Origin: Naegleria lovaniensis | Taxonomy: Eukaryota > Heterolobosea > Eutetramitea > Acrasida > Naegleriidae | DNA length: 64,000 nt | NCBI RefSeq assembly: GCF_003324165.1 | Contig: NW_025407852.1 | Span: forward strand, 160,114-224,113 | Direction of reading: 5' to 3' | Shown: piece after piece, positions 53,855-64,000 of the stretch | How the letters are laid out: every line of letters begins with the position of its first letter | Position numbering within the stretch: position 1 is the first letter of the stretch | Made by a program: the position numbers and the translations under genes | Notes under the pieces: generated by a model | What the model was told of the DNA's origin: nothing | What the model saw: the letters and a program-made list of their open reading frames with translations, nothing else | Database searches by the model: none

Positions 53855-56673
53855 ATGTCGAGCGAAGGTGATCGTGTTGATTCAGTGCATCAACAGGCTG
53901 AAATTATCGATCAACCTACATCGGATCATATTGTACATAATGGTGGAAAGGTATCAACAGGTTATGTGTTACTAGATGGAGATGATGATGATCATTTGGC
54001 TTCTAGAAAAAGTTTGTATTGATGATGGATAATTGTTTAATGCAACAACACGTGTTGATTCCATGATGGAATACTACGTGCTTCCAACCGAAATTTCATT
54101 CATTGGTATAATTATTCAACTAATTATTAATTTTCATATTCGAAATAATTTTCAATCATGAACGGAATCAACCCATGTCGTCACTGTTTCATCGTAACCA
54201 TTGAATATGGTGTACAATTCTTGTTCAATTATAATAATTTTACGCTAACATGATGCAGCAACCGATCATTTCGATGAACATGAACGACGAATGAACGATG
54301 AAAGTACTCTCAAGCAGACTTCTTCTCAACAAGACCATGTAAATGAAGAATCAGTCAATGACGACGATGAAGAAGAATTTGACGAAAATGACACAACAGA
54401 AGTTGGTAGATTCAAAGAGAGAGGAGAGTTTACTTTTCGTGCCATTGCTGTTGGTGCACTGATTGGAATTTTAGTTGGTGCCATGAACGTGAATTTTGGC
54501 TTGAGAACAGGTTGGACACAAGGAGGTAAGTCATACTGTGGTACCTTGTTGACTTTTGACATTTACTAAAATAACAATGTCTTTATTTGAATTTCTGTAT
54601 GATTATTATGCATGAATTTGATAATGAAATACGTCACTGTTCCAACAATAATTTAGGAAGCATTTTCGCATCAATTTTGAGCATTGGAGTTTTCAAATTA
54701 ATTAGGCCAAGTCGTCCTTTTACAAAATATGAAACTATAATCACGACAACAGCAGCATCAAGTGCTGGTACTATGGCCTCAACAGCTGGATTAGTGAGTT
54801 CCATACCAGCTCTTAAATTACTCGGATTTCAATACAACGTTGGAGAATTGTATTTGTGGGCATTGAGCGTTGCCTTCTTTGGAGTGTAAGTACAGCATTG
54901 CAATGAATATCTATATATTTGACACAAAATATTCATTGACTCGTTGATTCATTCGTCTCTCTATTATTATTTTCACTCCCATGGTTGTACAATCAACCAT
55001 AATGTAAAATTTCCTTGTTCTTACCAATATAGATATTTTGCAGTTCCTCTCCGAAAACATTTAATTGTCATTGAAAAGTTGAGATTTCCTACAGGTACAG
55101 CCACTGCAGCCACCATCAAATCCATGTTTGCTCAAGGCTATGAAACTGTGAAAAAAGCAAGAATGCTTGTGTTTTGGGGAGTGTTCTCCGCTCTTTATTC
55201 GTTTATCATTTTTCTCGTGCCTCCCATTGCACAACCTCCAATGCCTAAAATTCTCCACGATTATGGATTTACCTTATATATGGATCCCTTAATGATTGGA
55301 GGTGGAATGTTGAGTGGACCTCGTAGTACTGCTAGCTTATTGTTGGGAGCCATTGTTGGATGGGGAATTTTAGCTCCAATTGTCGATGCCAATGGATGGA
55401 CCAAAGGACCAGTTTCTTCCTTCAGTGGAGCTCGAGGATGGACTCTCTGGGTCGGTGTGGCCATCATGACTGCTGATTCCTTTGTCCATTATTGTTTTTG
55501 ACAAGAATTGTTTGGCAAGCATTGGTAGGATTGGTACGAAGAGTGGCCATTCGAGGTTCTGGAAGAACAGTTCAAAGACATTTTGGAGAACGTGTCATTT
55601 TGGATCACGAGCAATATGAATTAGATTCTCACATGATTCCATGGTGGTATTGTTTTATTGGATTGATTTTTTCATCGACCTTGTTGATGTTGATTGGTCA
55701 TTTTGTGTTTGATTTGAAATGGTATTTTGTGTTGCTGGCCATTCCATTGAGTGCTATTTTGTCCATTGTTGCAACGAGAGCGACAGGTGAAACTGATATC
55801 AATCCAGTTGGTAAGTAGAGCGTGTATAGATGCTTGAGTCAATGATTCATGACTTTTAATTTTTACTATTGGTACCACTCTATTCCATAATTTACACTCA
55901 CTGACTGGGTTGAACTTATTTTGCTTGTTCAACAATAATACCATTCATGAATTTTAAATTTTTCAAACGAATTTATACGCTTGGGTTGAACCATGATAGG
56001 TGGTATGGGTAAGGTGGGTCAATTTGTGTTTGCTGGAGTTGCACCCAAGCAAACTGCTACCAATATTCTCAGTGCTGGTATCATTTCTGCTGGTGCCAGT
56101 CAAGCAGGTGATATGATGCATGACTTGAAAGCTGGTTACATTATTGGAGTTGCTCCACGAAAACAATTCTTTGCACAAATTATTGGTATCGTCGTTGGTA
56201 TCATTACATGTATTCCAATTTACAAACTCTATGACACTGCCTATACGATTGGATCTTCTTCATTTCCAGCACCAGCTGCACATGCTTGGAAAGCTGTTGC
56301 TGAAGTGTTGAGTAAGGGAACAAATGGCTTACCAACGAATAGTGTGTATGGTATCATTGCTGGTGTTGTATTTGGTGTGGTTCTCACTGTAATTTATAAG
56401 ATTATACAAATTGTGAAACCAAATTGGGCTCAATATTTCCCTAGCGCTCTTGCATTTGGTATTGGTATGATTGTTCCACCAAAACAGTCGATTACCATGT
56501 TTATTGGTGCAATGTTATTTACAATATGGAAACGACGTTGGCCAGAAACGAACAACAAGTATTTCTTTGCAGTCAGTAGCGGTTTAATTGCAGGCGAAGG
56601 AATCATGGGAATATTCATTGCTTTGCTCAAATTAGCTGGACTGAAAGCTTTGGTGGAATTGACGTACACTTAA
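53855..56673 (+). CDS. Oligopeptide transporter (OPT/YSL family)
   Basis: Proton-coupled transporter of peptides or metal chelates. Exons 53855..54011, 54259..54525, 54657..54885, 55033..55810, 56000..56673; 701 residues after one repair. The first donor (GTTTGT) is weak. An acidic N-terminus precedes the helices: FTFRAIAVGALIGILVGAMN, FGLRTGWTQGG|S, KLRFPTGTATAATIKSMF, MIGGGMLSGPRSTASLLLGA, and TDINPVG|GMGKVGQFVFAG. These are the OPT/YSL hallmarks. Near 55496 (FVHYCF to LTRIVWQA) a run of five T should be six; this is the clearest homopolymer-type shift in the window, and exon phases close when it is repaired. Confidence 0.92.
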
Positions 56674-56758
56674 TCACTGATCGTAGTATGTATTAATATA
56701 AACTATCTGTGAAATTATTCACAAACATATATGCTAGTTAGTACAATGGAATGCTTCT

Positions 56759-58048
56759 CTATGGATTGTTATTGAGAAGGTCAGCATATTTGAGATGAAG
56801 CTTGTCGATACTTTCTCTGAAAGCTGGGCTCTCAGCCATGAGCAGCTTGTTGGTGAGGATGGACACCTTAAGGGATAGCGCTCTTAAGGTATCGCTGTGC
56901 TCTAGCATCTTTGCATGGAGATCTTCCATGGTTTTAGTCATCTCAGAGTCTTTTCTCTTCACTCCGTTCAACTGATTCTCAACAAGCTTCAACTCTTCTA
57001 ACTCAGATCTATGATTTGCTACAATCTTCTCGCTTCGTTCAAAAGACAAGTTGTGACTATCCTGAGCAGGGGAGGACGCTTGGCTTGACTTTGATGGTTG
57101 AGATATTGGAGGAGTCTTAAATGGTGATTGATCGGGAGATGCTGCAGCAGTCTTAGAGGGAGTGAGTGCTGCTCTTACCATCGTTGGTTTGTTTGGTGGA
57201 GGTGACATGGCAGAAAGACTCACTCTACTGTTGTTCACCGAGGATGGAATTGGAGAGCTTTTTTCAACTGAAGCATTAGTTTTTTTCGGTGTAGAAACTT
57301 GATTTGATTCTGAAGAAGGATGCATGCTTTGTGGCTTCTGAGCAGAGTTGAGCGAGAATTTCTGAGCGGTGAAAGGAAGTACAGATCCTTCTCTTCTTTC
57401 AACGGGAGTTTGCTTTTGAGAGGCTGAGTTTGCACTATTCGTGGTGCTCTCTGAAGCAACATTCAAAGTGGCTGTCTTTAGCTTTTTGCTAGGTGGACCG
57501 TTTGGTGAGAGATTGTTGATAGCATCTGCAGGTTGAACTACTATTGGATGAGAAGTCGGATTGCTGGATTCGTTAGAGCTGTCTTCAATGGTGTTGGCCG
57601 CTTGATTGGATCGTTTACCTGTGCTGGTTCCTTGGACATTGGTACCAGACAATTCATCCTGCATAGAAGAGGAGCGGAAGATAGGCGCATCTTCCTGAAC
57701 ACTGATATCAGCTTTATCACTTTGGGAGCTGTTTAGAAAGGACTTCATGAAGATTGGAAGATCGTTGCTTGAAGAGTTGTTAGCTGTTGCTTCCTTAAAC
57801 AGGAAGCTAAAAGAGTTTGATGACGGATGACTTGGAGACTCTGTTTGATTTGGAGTACTTGATCTTCCATTATCAAGAAAGCTGAATACAGTAGATGAAG
57901 GCTCACTTGAAGTGGGTTGATAAGGCTTATATGATAGTATTGGTTCAAGGTACAAACCTGAATTTAAATGAGAAGCTTGGTTGGTCATTAGCTCCAGACT
58001 GTTTTTCTTGCGAGTTGCTGAACATGATTTGTTAAGATGAAGGCTCAT
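56759..58048 (-). CDS. Low-complexity hypothetical protein with C-terminal coiled coil
   Basis: 429 residues, single exon, ATG at 58048. Residues 1-330 are Ser/Pro/Asn/Gln-rich, with FSFLDNGRSS and FSFLF-type repeats and a basic PPSKKLKTATL patch that could be a nuclear signal. The last 95 residues are helical (VANHRSELEELKLVENQLNG and ALSLKVSILTNKLLMAESPA). Layout resembles nucleoporin or chromatin linker proteins, but no domain is certain. Confidence 0.65.
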   Translation of the reverse strand: MSLHLNKSCSATRKKNSLELMTNQASHLNSGLYLEPILSYKPYQPTSSEPSSTVFSFLDNGRSSTPNQTESPSHPSSNSFSFLFKEATANNSSSNDLPIFMKSFLNSSQSDKADISVQEDAPIFRSSSMQDELSGTNVQGTSTGKRSNQAANTIEDSSNESSNPTSHPIVVQPADAINNLSPNGPPSKKLKTATLNVASESTTNSANSASQKQTPVERREGSVLPFTAQKFSLNSAQKPQSMHPSSESNQVSTPKKTNASVEKSSPIPSSVNNSRVSLSAMSPPPNKPTMVRAALTPSKTAAASPDQSPFKTPPISQPSKSSQASSPAQDSHNLSFERSEKIVANHRSELEELKLVENQLNGVKRKDSEMTKTMEDLHAKMLEHSDTLRALSLKVSILTNKLLMAESPAFRESIDKLHLKYADLLNNNP

Positions 58049-58295
58049 TCATCCCTAGGTTTCCCTTACCTCTCGGTTGACTTTTTGAATAGAAAGTCCA
58101 TCTTGGTTCTGTATTTTTTTTCACGTTGAAAAACTGCAGTTGACTGTAGTACGGTGAGGGTAAAATGAACACATCACTTGCTTTGAGAATTACCTCAATT
58201 ATATTATTCCATCAAACAATACATGACAATGGATCACTGCCAAATTTAATCCATTACTTTTGAGGGCTCCAATTTACAATGATGTGAACAAAAAA

Positions 58296-59473
58296 ATGAG
58301 CGGTAAGTTAATCGGCACATTACATGAGATTTCGGATAATATTAATATTGCAAATACTCACATCAACTCAATACATTACTGATTGGCCATTACAGCTCAA
58401 AAGCAACTATCCACAAGTCAAAATTTCATCTTTGGAGGTCTGTCGGGCTGTTTAGCCACCGTTGTGATTCAGTATGTATTTTGTGTTGCAAAATCAACAA
58501 CATGAGAACTCCGATGAAAATATTTTCTCGAATGTATGATCTTGTTGGTACTCATCATCAATATTATTAACTTGTACAGACCAACAGATTTTCTTAAAAC
58601 AAGAATGCAGCTTCTCGGAGAAGGAAAGGAGCATCCCAGCCCAATTTTGTGAAGGTTGCAATGGAGATTGCTCAGAAGGAAGGCATCCCTACGTTTTATA
58701 GAGGATTGACTGCAGCCCTTTTTCGACAAATTACATATACCACGACAAGACTAGGAGTATTTAATACATTGATCGATTATTTCACCACTTCAAAAACCAT
58801 CACGGACGAGTCCGGAAAGACAAAGGTTACCACTGTCCAACCAAATTTTGCTATCAAGATTGGATGTGGTATGGTGGGTGGAGCCATTGGTGCAGTGGTT
58901 GGAAATCCTGCTGACCTGTCACTTGTAAGAATGACCTCAGGTCGGTATGGATACAAAAACGTTTTTGATGCACTCATTCAAGTTTCCAAGAATGAAGGAG
59001 TGTTAACATTATGGCGAGGTTGTAGCCCAACAGTAGTGAGAGCCATCGTTTTGAATGCTGCTCAATTAGGAGTTTATGCTCAAGCCAAACAATCATTGTT
59101 AAGCATGGGAATTATCAAAAAAGATGGAGTAGGACTGCACGTTTCTGCATCTCTTATTGCTGGTTATGTTTGTACTGTGGTGAGTCTTCCTATTGACTTG
59201 ACAAAGACACGATTGCAATCAATGCAACAAGGTCAGTCACAGGTATATTCTGGAGCTTTTGACGTTCTCACAAAAACAATCAAAGCTGAAGGAGTTATGA
59301 GTTTGTGGAAAGGTTTTTGGCCTTATTTTGCAAGACTTGGACCTCAGGTTTGTTATCAATTTTTTCTTGCATTTTCTTATTTCTCAAATAATTTTTTAAT
59401 GAAATTAATTGTCAGACCATCCTTACTTGGACCTTCCTCGAACAATTTAGAGAATATTTTGGGCAGTAACTGA
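58296..59473 (+). CDS. SLC25A11: Mitochondrial 2-oxoglutarate/malate carrier
   Basis: Inner-membrane SLC25 exchanger. Exons 58296..58302 (only 7 nt, ATG AGC G), 58396..58471 and 58580..59473; 325 residues after one repair. Three carrier repeats: FGGLSGCLATVVIQ|PTDFLKTRMQ, GAVVGNPADLSLVRMTSGRY, and VVSLPIDLTKTRLQSMQ. RGYKNVF-like GYKNVFDALIQVSKNEGVLT and LWRGCSPTVVRAIVLNAAQL match the oxoglutarate/malate carrier rather than other SLC25 members. Near 58645 (KEHPSP to NFVKVAMEIA) one base appears missing. Confidence 0.92.
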
Positions 59474-59647
59474 ATATAATTCAAAATGTCTTTTGATTGG
59501 ATTCTTTTTCGAAAAATTGTGGAATCTGGTTTTTTCGTTTGTGACATTTCTTGTTTCTTTTAAACCTTGGTGTGACATTCATTGTATTTCTTCTTCCAAA
59601 AAAAAAATATCGCCACAATTCATCTGCAATAATTGACACCTTTGAGG

Positions 59648-61011
59648 ATGATTAGCACAATTTTAAAAGTCATTGCTTGTGTTCTGGTGATGTTCATGTG
59701 TAATGAATATTCCATAGGAGCAACACCAACATCGGAAGGGGTATTGCAGGTTCATGTAATTTCTCGACACTGTGATCGACTTCCAATTACTCCATTGAAA
59801 ATTCCAAACGACCCTGTTGATTGGGTAAAGCTATCTAATTTACAATTGGGAGATTTGACCGGACTTGGTCAAGAACAATGTAAAACCATGGGTGATATTA
59901 TTCGGAAGAGATACTTGGAAGAAGGCTCATCATTTAAAATTATGGGCATTGATTCTACGTACAATTCCGAACAATTCTACTTTAGATCTACTGAAATTTA
60001 TCGTACCCTGATGAGCATGTTCTCCATTTCAATGGGTCTATTCCCTCAAGGTACAGGGAAAGGGCGACTGTTAATTTTGAAAATTCAAAAGATCATGGAC
60101 GAATGCAATTTGCTTTACCCAATGGAACACAAGCAATCCCAATTAGAACAGTTCAAGAGGATATGGATGCTTTATTGATTGGTTTTAGTTTTTGTAATAC
60201 AGTGATTAGAAGAATGCAAGCTGTGCATACTTCAAAACAGGCCAGTACATTCTTTTCAACAAATAGAGAACTCATTGATAAGATGTATAATGTCACGGGT
60301 TGGAATACTGGAGACGACACGATTGGAACATTATTTGATTTAATGACTGTGCAGCGAGCTCATAACATGTTAAAGTTGAATTGGATCAATGAAAACTGGG
60401 ACAAAGTCGATCAACTCAGAAATGATTTTCTGCTCATGCTCTACAATTACGCGGTCATTGGAAAAGAAGGATCTAGTATACTCATTTCCACAATTTTGAA
60501 CCAAATGACAGAACTGAAAAAGAAGTATGTTCACTATTCGGCACATGACACAACATTGCAGAGTGTTACAGCCTCATTGAAATTGAATGATAAGGACTAT
60601 CCTTATCTAGGTTATCAACCAAAATATGGAGCTCACCTAGCATTTGAGCTGCATCAAATGAATGATGGAACACGTGCAGTGCGTTTGGTTCATGGATCCC
60701 AATTCAACGATGCCAATTTCACCTCACTCACTCTCAAGTCATTGGGATGTACCAGCGAATTCTGTCCTTTTGACACTTTCAAAAGACTAGCCACAGAACA
60801 ATCTACCGTCTTTGACTGGTGTTCTGCTTGTGATAATTATGGACGTGACGTTTGTGCTGCTCAATTCTTGAAATCCAATGAATCCTCAACCATTGCTTTC
60901 TTAATTTCAACTCCAGTGCTAGCTCTTACAAATGCAATTACACTAATCGTTGCTATTGTGTGCTGTGCTAGAGCACAATACAACAAGTCCAAATACACCC
61001 AAATCAACTAA
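59648..61011 (+). CDS. Membrane-bound histidine acid phosphatase
   Basis: Histidine acid phosphatase, 454 residues after one repair. Signal peptide MISTILKVIACVLVMFMC and C-terminal membrane helix (FLISTPVLALTNAITLIVAIV) with a short cytosolic tail give a lysosomal/surface type I topology. Catalytic motif is VISRHCDRLPI, where the family has RHGxRxP: Gly is replaced by Cys. The late HD pair is present (VHYSAHDTTLQS), as are YNSEQFYFRSTEIYRTLMSM and the Cys pairs near the end. Near 60065, in AGGGAAAGGGCG, the frame moves as if one G were lost, after which NFENSKDHGRMQFALPNGTQ continues the fold. Confidence 0.9.
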
Positions 61012-61030
61012 GGCAATTTTGTTGAATATA

Positions 61031-62692
61031 TTACTCTAATTGTTGTTTACTCGCAGTATTTGTATCACCCAACAATCTATTAGCCTCCATGCTTACGGGT
61101 CGACTGTTACCATCTCCTCGTGACGAAAGCAAATTTTTGTAGTTTTCTTTCCACAAGTCTTTTTCTAAGGACTCTTTCCTTAAACGTTCCTCCAAGTCAA
61201 GAATTTTAGCTTTCAAAAATTCAATTTCCTCTTTAGATGTATTGCTATTATCACGAAGTTGTGAGGTTGAGTTGTTTGTAAGAGAGTCCTTACAAGCAAG
61301 GTCATAATTCAACTTGGTGGCGTCTTCCTCACCGGAATTTAGGTTTGGATTCTTTAGTGGTTTAAGCGACGTTGATTTCAACGTGAACAGAGGAGTTTTC
61401 GAAGGAACAAATGATGGAAGTGGAGAAAAGCCAGTACTCGTCGAAAAGAAGCTTGAGCCATTTCCACTTGACAGAAAGCTTTTCTGTTTCAATGACTTTC
61501 TAGCACTTCTTGGCTCCGACTTGTCCAAACATGATACATCAAGAAGTACTGAGCTTGTTTGATTCAAAGTAGCTGAAGCTGACGACAGACCCGTACTTGA
61601 GGCCAAACTAACTGAGGGAGGTATGTCTTCCTCTTCGATAGAGTCTGCAATTTTTGCAATGTTATCAAGCATGTGACGATCCTCTTCCACATTTTCCTTA
61701 TCGTCAACTATTAAAATCGAGGAAAGATTGAGATCAGTATTTTCTTTTTCATCAGCTTGTTTAACTCGATGATGTACTGTGTTAGATCCTGGAAGATATT
61801 TGTCAATCTTCAATAAATTACTAAAAGAAATAATGTTATCATTTCTCTTTGCAATCGATGATTGCTGTATGATGGGTGATGTTTCCTGTTGTTGTCTCAT
61901 AATATTTTGAGAATTGGAAGGATTTGGCAGTCGATGATTGGTTACCTTCTTATTTGCAATGGTTTGTGTCGATTCACTGAATTTTCTCTTCTTATTCGAT
62001 GCTGTTTCCAAATGACCTGTTGAGTCATCGCCGAAGTTGCTACTACTTTTCTCGTATTATATTGAGACGATGATATACTTGTTAAGGGACCTCCACTAGC
62101 ATATGATTTTCGGAGTGGCACTGATGATTTTGTTGGAAGATTGTTGTTGCCCTTACTCGTGGTTGTTGCCGTCATATGAGTACTAGTACTACTACCATCT
62201 CTATTCGTAATGATGGATTTCGTTCGTCGGTTCTTTCTCCAATTCTCTAATTCTTTCCTCCTTTGAATTTGTTTGAGAGTTGCCGAGTCTGTGGTTGATG
62301 AATGATGAGGATTGGTTGAAACTTTAGTAACGGAAGAGTGGATGAAGCCGTTGATAGTAATGTATGGTTACTACTACTATTACTGCTACTACCAGAGATA
62401 GAGGAATGATGGTTTGAGGAATGATGAGAGGAGAAGAGCCCAGTATTTCTTCTTCTTCTTCATGTCTTTCTGAATGGTAAGGCTGATGATGAGATTGAAG
62501 GCTCAACAGAGGAGAGGAAGAAAGAGCTATTGTGGAAGGAGATGTGTTCGTTTCAATGTGATGATATGTATTACTAGTACCGAATATATTTTCGTGCTCT
62601 CTTGTTGGAGTGGAAGAGGATGGCTCGTTCGTCTCCTCTCCCGAAGGTGATGGTTGAATGGTAAGATTCTGCTCGGCCATGTTGCGTTGCAT
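61031..62692 (-). CDS. Low-complexity hypothetical protein, frame broken
   Basis: Read as one gene of about 554 residues from ATG 62692. Ser/Thr/His-rich N-terminus (MAEQNLTIQPSPSGEETNEP), Ser/Asn run, a basic helix (LKQIQRRKELENWRKNRRTK), MTATTTSKGNNN..., KKRKFSES nuclear-signal-like patch, and a C-terminal coil (IEFLKAKILDLEERLRKESL). Frames at about 62445, 62330 and 62018 connect only if one base is missing each time. Joining three pieces is inference from shared style and strand; the parts from 62175 down are the surer ones. Confidence 0.5.
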
Positions 62693-62828
62693 TTTTTTTT
62701 AAATGTGAAAAACGGATGGTTTTGGCGGGAAAGGATGTTTCTTTTGCATTTTATGGACCTCTGTTCTTTCATTTGTTTTGATCCCAACAGCTCTCCGTAC
62801 TCTGCAAATTGAACATTCATGTATTGTT

Positions 62829-64000
62829 TTATTGTACGGGTGTTTTTGGAGAAGTATATACATAATCTTGTTCTCCAGGAATAACCTTACTCAATTTTTT
62901 ACCTTCCAATTCAGCTAACCATGGTGGTCTCGTTGATGTCATGGTTACTGATGATCTATCACCACCAGGTGATACAGTAGTAGCATCTCTACGAACGAGT
63001 GTCTTCTTTCGTTCCTCAATGGTGTGAAGAAAATCTGAATTTTTCTTAATGATGGGAAGTGTGGGAACATATTCTTCGGTTAAATTTCGTGGACTCAATT
63101 GTGGATGTGAATGATGTTGAGGAGGAGGAGGATTGAGTGTTCCATCATCGGTGACCTTGTCGAGAGAGGTGTTAGGGATTGTCGATGATTGCTACCACCC
63201 GATCGAAATGGAATATCACTTTGAAGAGATCGTCGATGATAATCACTTTGAGAATCGTGGTGTGGAGTATTGACTGAGGAGCTACTACTACTGCTACTAA
63301 TAATGGAATGAAGGTCATGAACCTTATCGTCTCCATTCAGAGTGGTCTTTCCTGCACTGAGAGAAGTCAACTTTTGTTTTGAGCTAAATACTTTGAGATC
63401 TTGTAATCCTCGCAATGGATTGAAACCTCTTGCTGAGCGAGGTGATTTCAAAGTTCGATCTTCTTCTGACATGTTTGAAAAGTCACTGATAGATGTCGAA
63501 CGAGTAATGTTACTATCACCAAATATTTGAGAATCAGTCGTTTCACTTGACACAGTGGTTCGATCATCATTACTATCGTCATCCAAAGAGACACCAAATG
63601 TGGTTTCATCTTCTGCAGTTGCGTCACGAATCGTTGCATCTTTCTTGAAAATCTTAATGGTACATTTATCCTTGGGAGAGTAACACATGCAATAATCATT
63701 GTTTTCAAAATCGATAATGTACATGTTTTCCTCATTGACCACTTTTCTAACTTTGCTGTGAGTTAATCGGTGGCTCTCATTTCTTTTCCTGGAGCAGCAT
63801 TGCAGCAAGTATTCTGATTGATTTTTTCAATCCATTCATTGCATGCAATGGCAGTAGGGCAGGCAATGACATAGGTCGCTTCCTCTGAAATGATTTCAAA
63901 TGCTTGTTTGTTGTTCTCCAAATCGTAGAAAATCCAAGGATGTCTGAAGGTTGACATATTGAGCTCATTTTTCAAATAGACATGATTGGAATATTTTCCT
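62829..64000 (-). CDS. PH-domain protein (partial, 5' end beyond right edge)
   Basis: The right edge carries the end of a pleckstrin-homology domain: HPWIFYDLENNKQAFEIISE, ATYVIACPTAIACNEWIEKI, with the Trp of the last helix. A Ser-rich tail follows with VVNEENMYIIDFENNDYCMC, TTFGVSLDDDSND, poly-Ser, then a Pro/His stretch and the conserved-looking end DYVYTSPKTPVQ. Two frame changes, near 63800 and 63110, each as if one base were lost. PH domains bind phosphoinositides or proteins; partner unknown. Confidence 0.75.

Noticed and set aside
1-64000. Programmed ribosomal frameshifting as the cause of the many frame changes
   Set aside because: No shared slippery heptamer or motif appears at the sites, several are far from stops, and one case has the opposite sign. 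Sequencing error explains them better.
1-64000. tRNA or rRNA genes, CRISPR arrays, transposons, viral insertions
   Set aside because: I scanned intergenic stretches on both strands and saw no cloverleaf-like sequence, direct-repeat arrays, terminal repeats, transposase or reverse-transcriptase motifs.

Overview
The window looks like nuclear DNA of a compact, AT-rich free-living protist. The best match is a heterolobosean amoeboflagellate of the Naegleria kind. This is inference from gene content and style: spliced genes with short GT-AG introns (about 36-350 bp, donors mostly GTAAGT or GTATGT), gene spacing often 40-400 bp, low-complexity Ser/His/Gln/Asn runs, an axonemal RIB43A protein beside amoeboid Rho/ELMO signalling genes, a mitochondrial MGM101, and the standard genetic code. 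I saw no tRNA, rRNA, CRISPR array, transposon or viral element.

Layout. 1-7.7 kb: a large BEACH-domain trafficking protein (3' end off the left edge) and a CLN3/battenin gene, both minus. 7.9-15.7 kb: P5A-ATPase, RecQ helicase and ZIP metal transporter in tandem, plus. 15.9-20.2 kb: a hypothetical protein, a small membrane protein and a five-exon ELMO-domain gene (minus), then MGM101, whose start is only 42 bp from the ELMO start. 20.5-29.2 kb: BAR-RhoGAP, glycerophosphodiesterase, glycyl-tRNA synthetase, CCA-adding enzyme. 29.3-33.6 kb: a probable mitochondrial membrane protein, an E2 ubiquitin-conjugating enzyme, an SLC49-like transporter. 34-40.4 kb: an F-box/Rho-like GTPase fusion, a second F-box-like protein, a sphingomyelinase-like phosphodiesterase, a sirtuin. 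40.4-46.4 kb: a DUF262 (GmrSD-like) protein, tiny genes, a coiled-coil protein, a Zn2Cys6 protein and RIB43A. 46.5-56.7 kb: hypothetical protein, MFS transporter, membrane-anchored actin-like protein, membrane GT8 glycosyltransferase, OPT transporter. 56.7-64 kb: low-complexity proteins, oxoglutarate/malate carrier, membrane histidine acid phosphatase, and a PH-domain protein off the right edge.

The genes do not form one pathway. Loose themes are Rho/actin signalling (ELMO, RhoGAP, F-box-GTPase, actin-like protein), lysosome/membrane transport (BEACH, CLN3, MFS, OPT, ZIP, phosphatase) and mitochondria (MGM101, carrier, CCA enzyme).

The most striking global feature is that about 18 otherwise intact conserved genes or exons change reading frame once or more. 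Nearly every change is what the loss of one base would give; a single case in CLN3 has the opposite sign. Most are not placed at stop codons. The simplest reading is deletion-type consensus error in a long-read assembly, but it must be ruled out before any of these genes is called a pseudogene.
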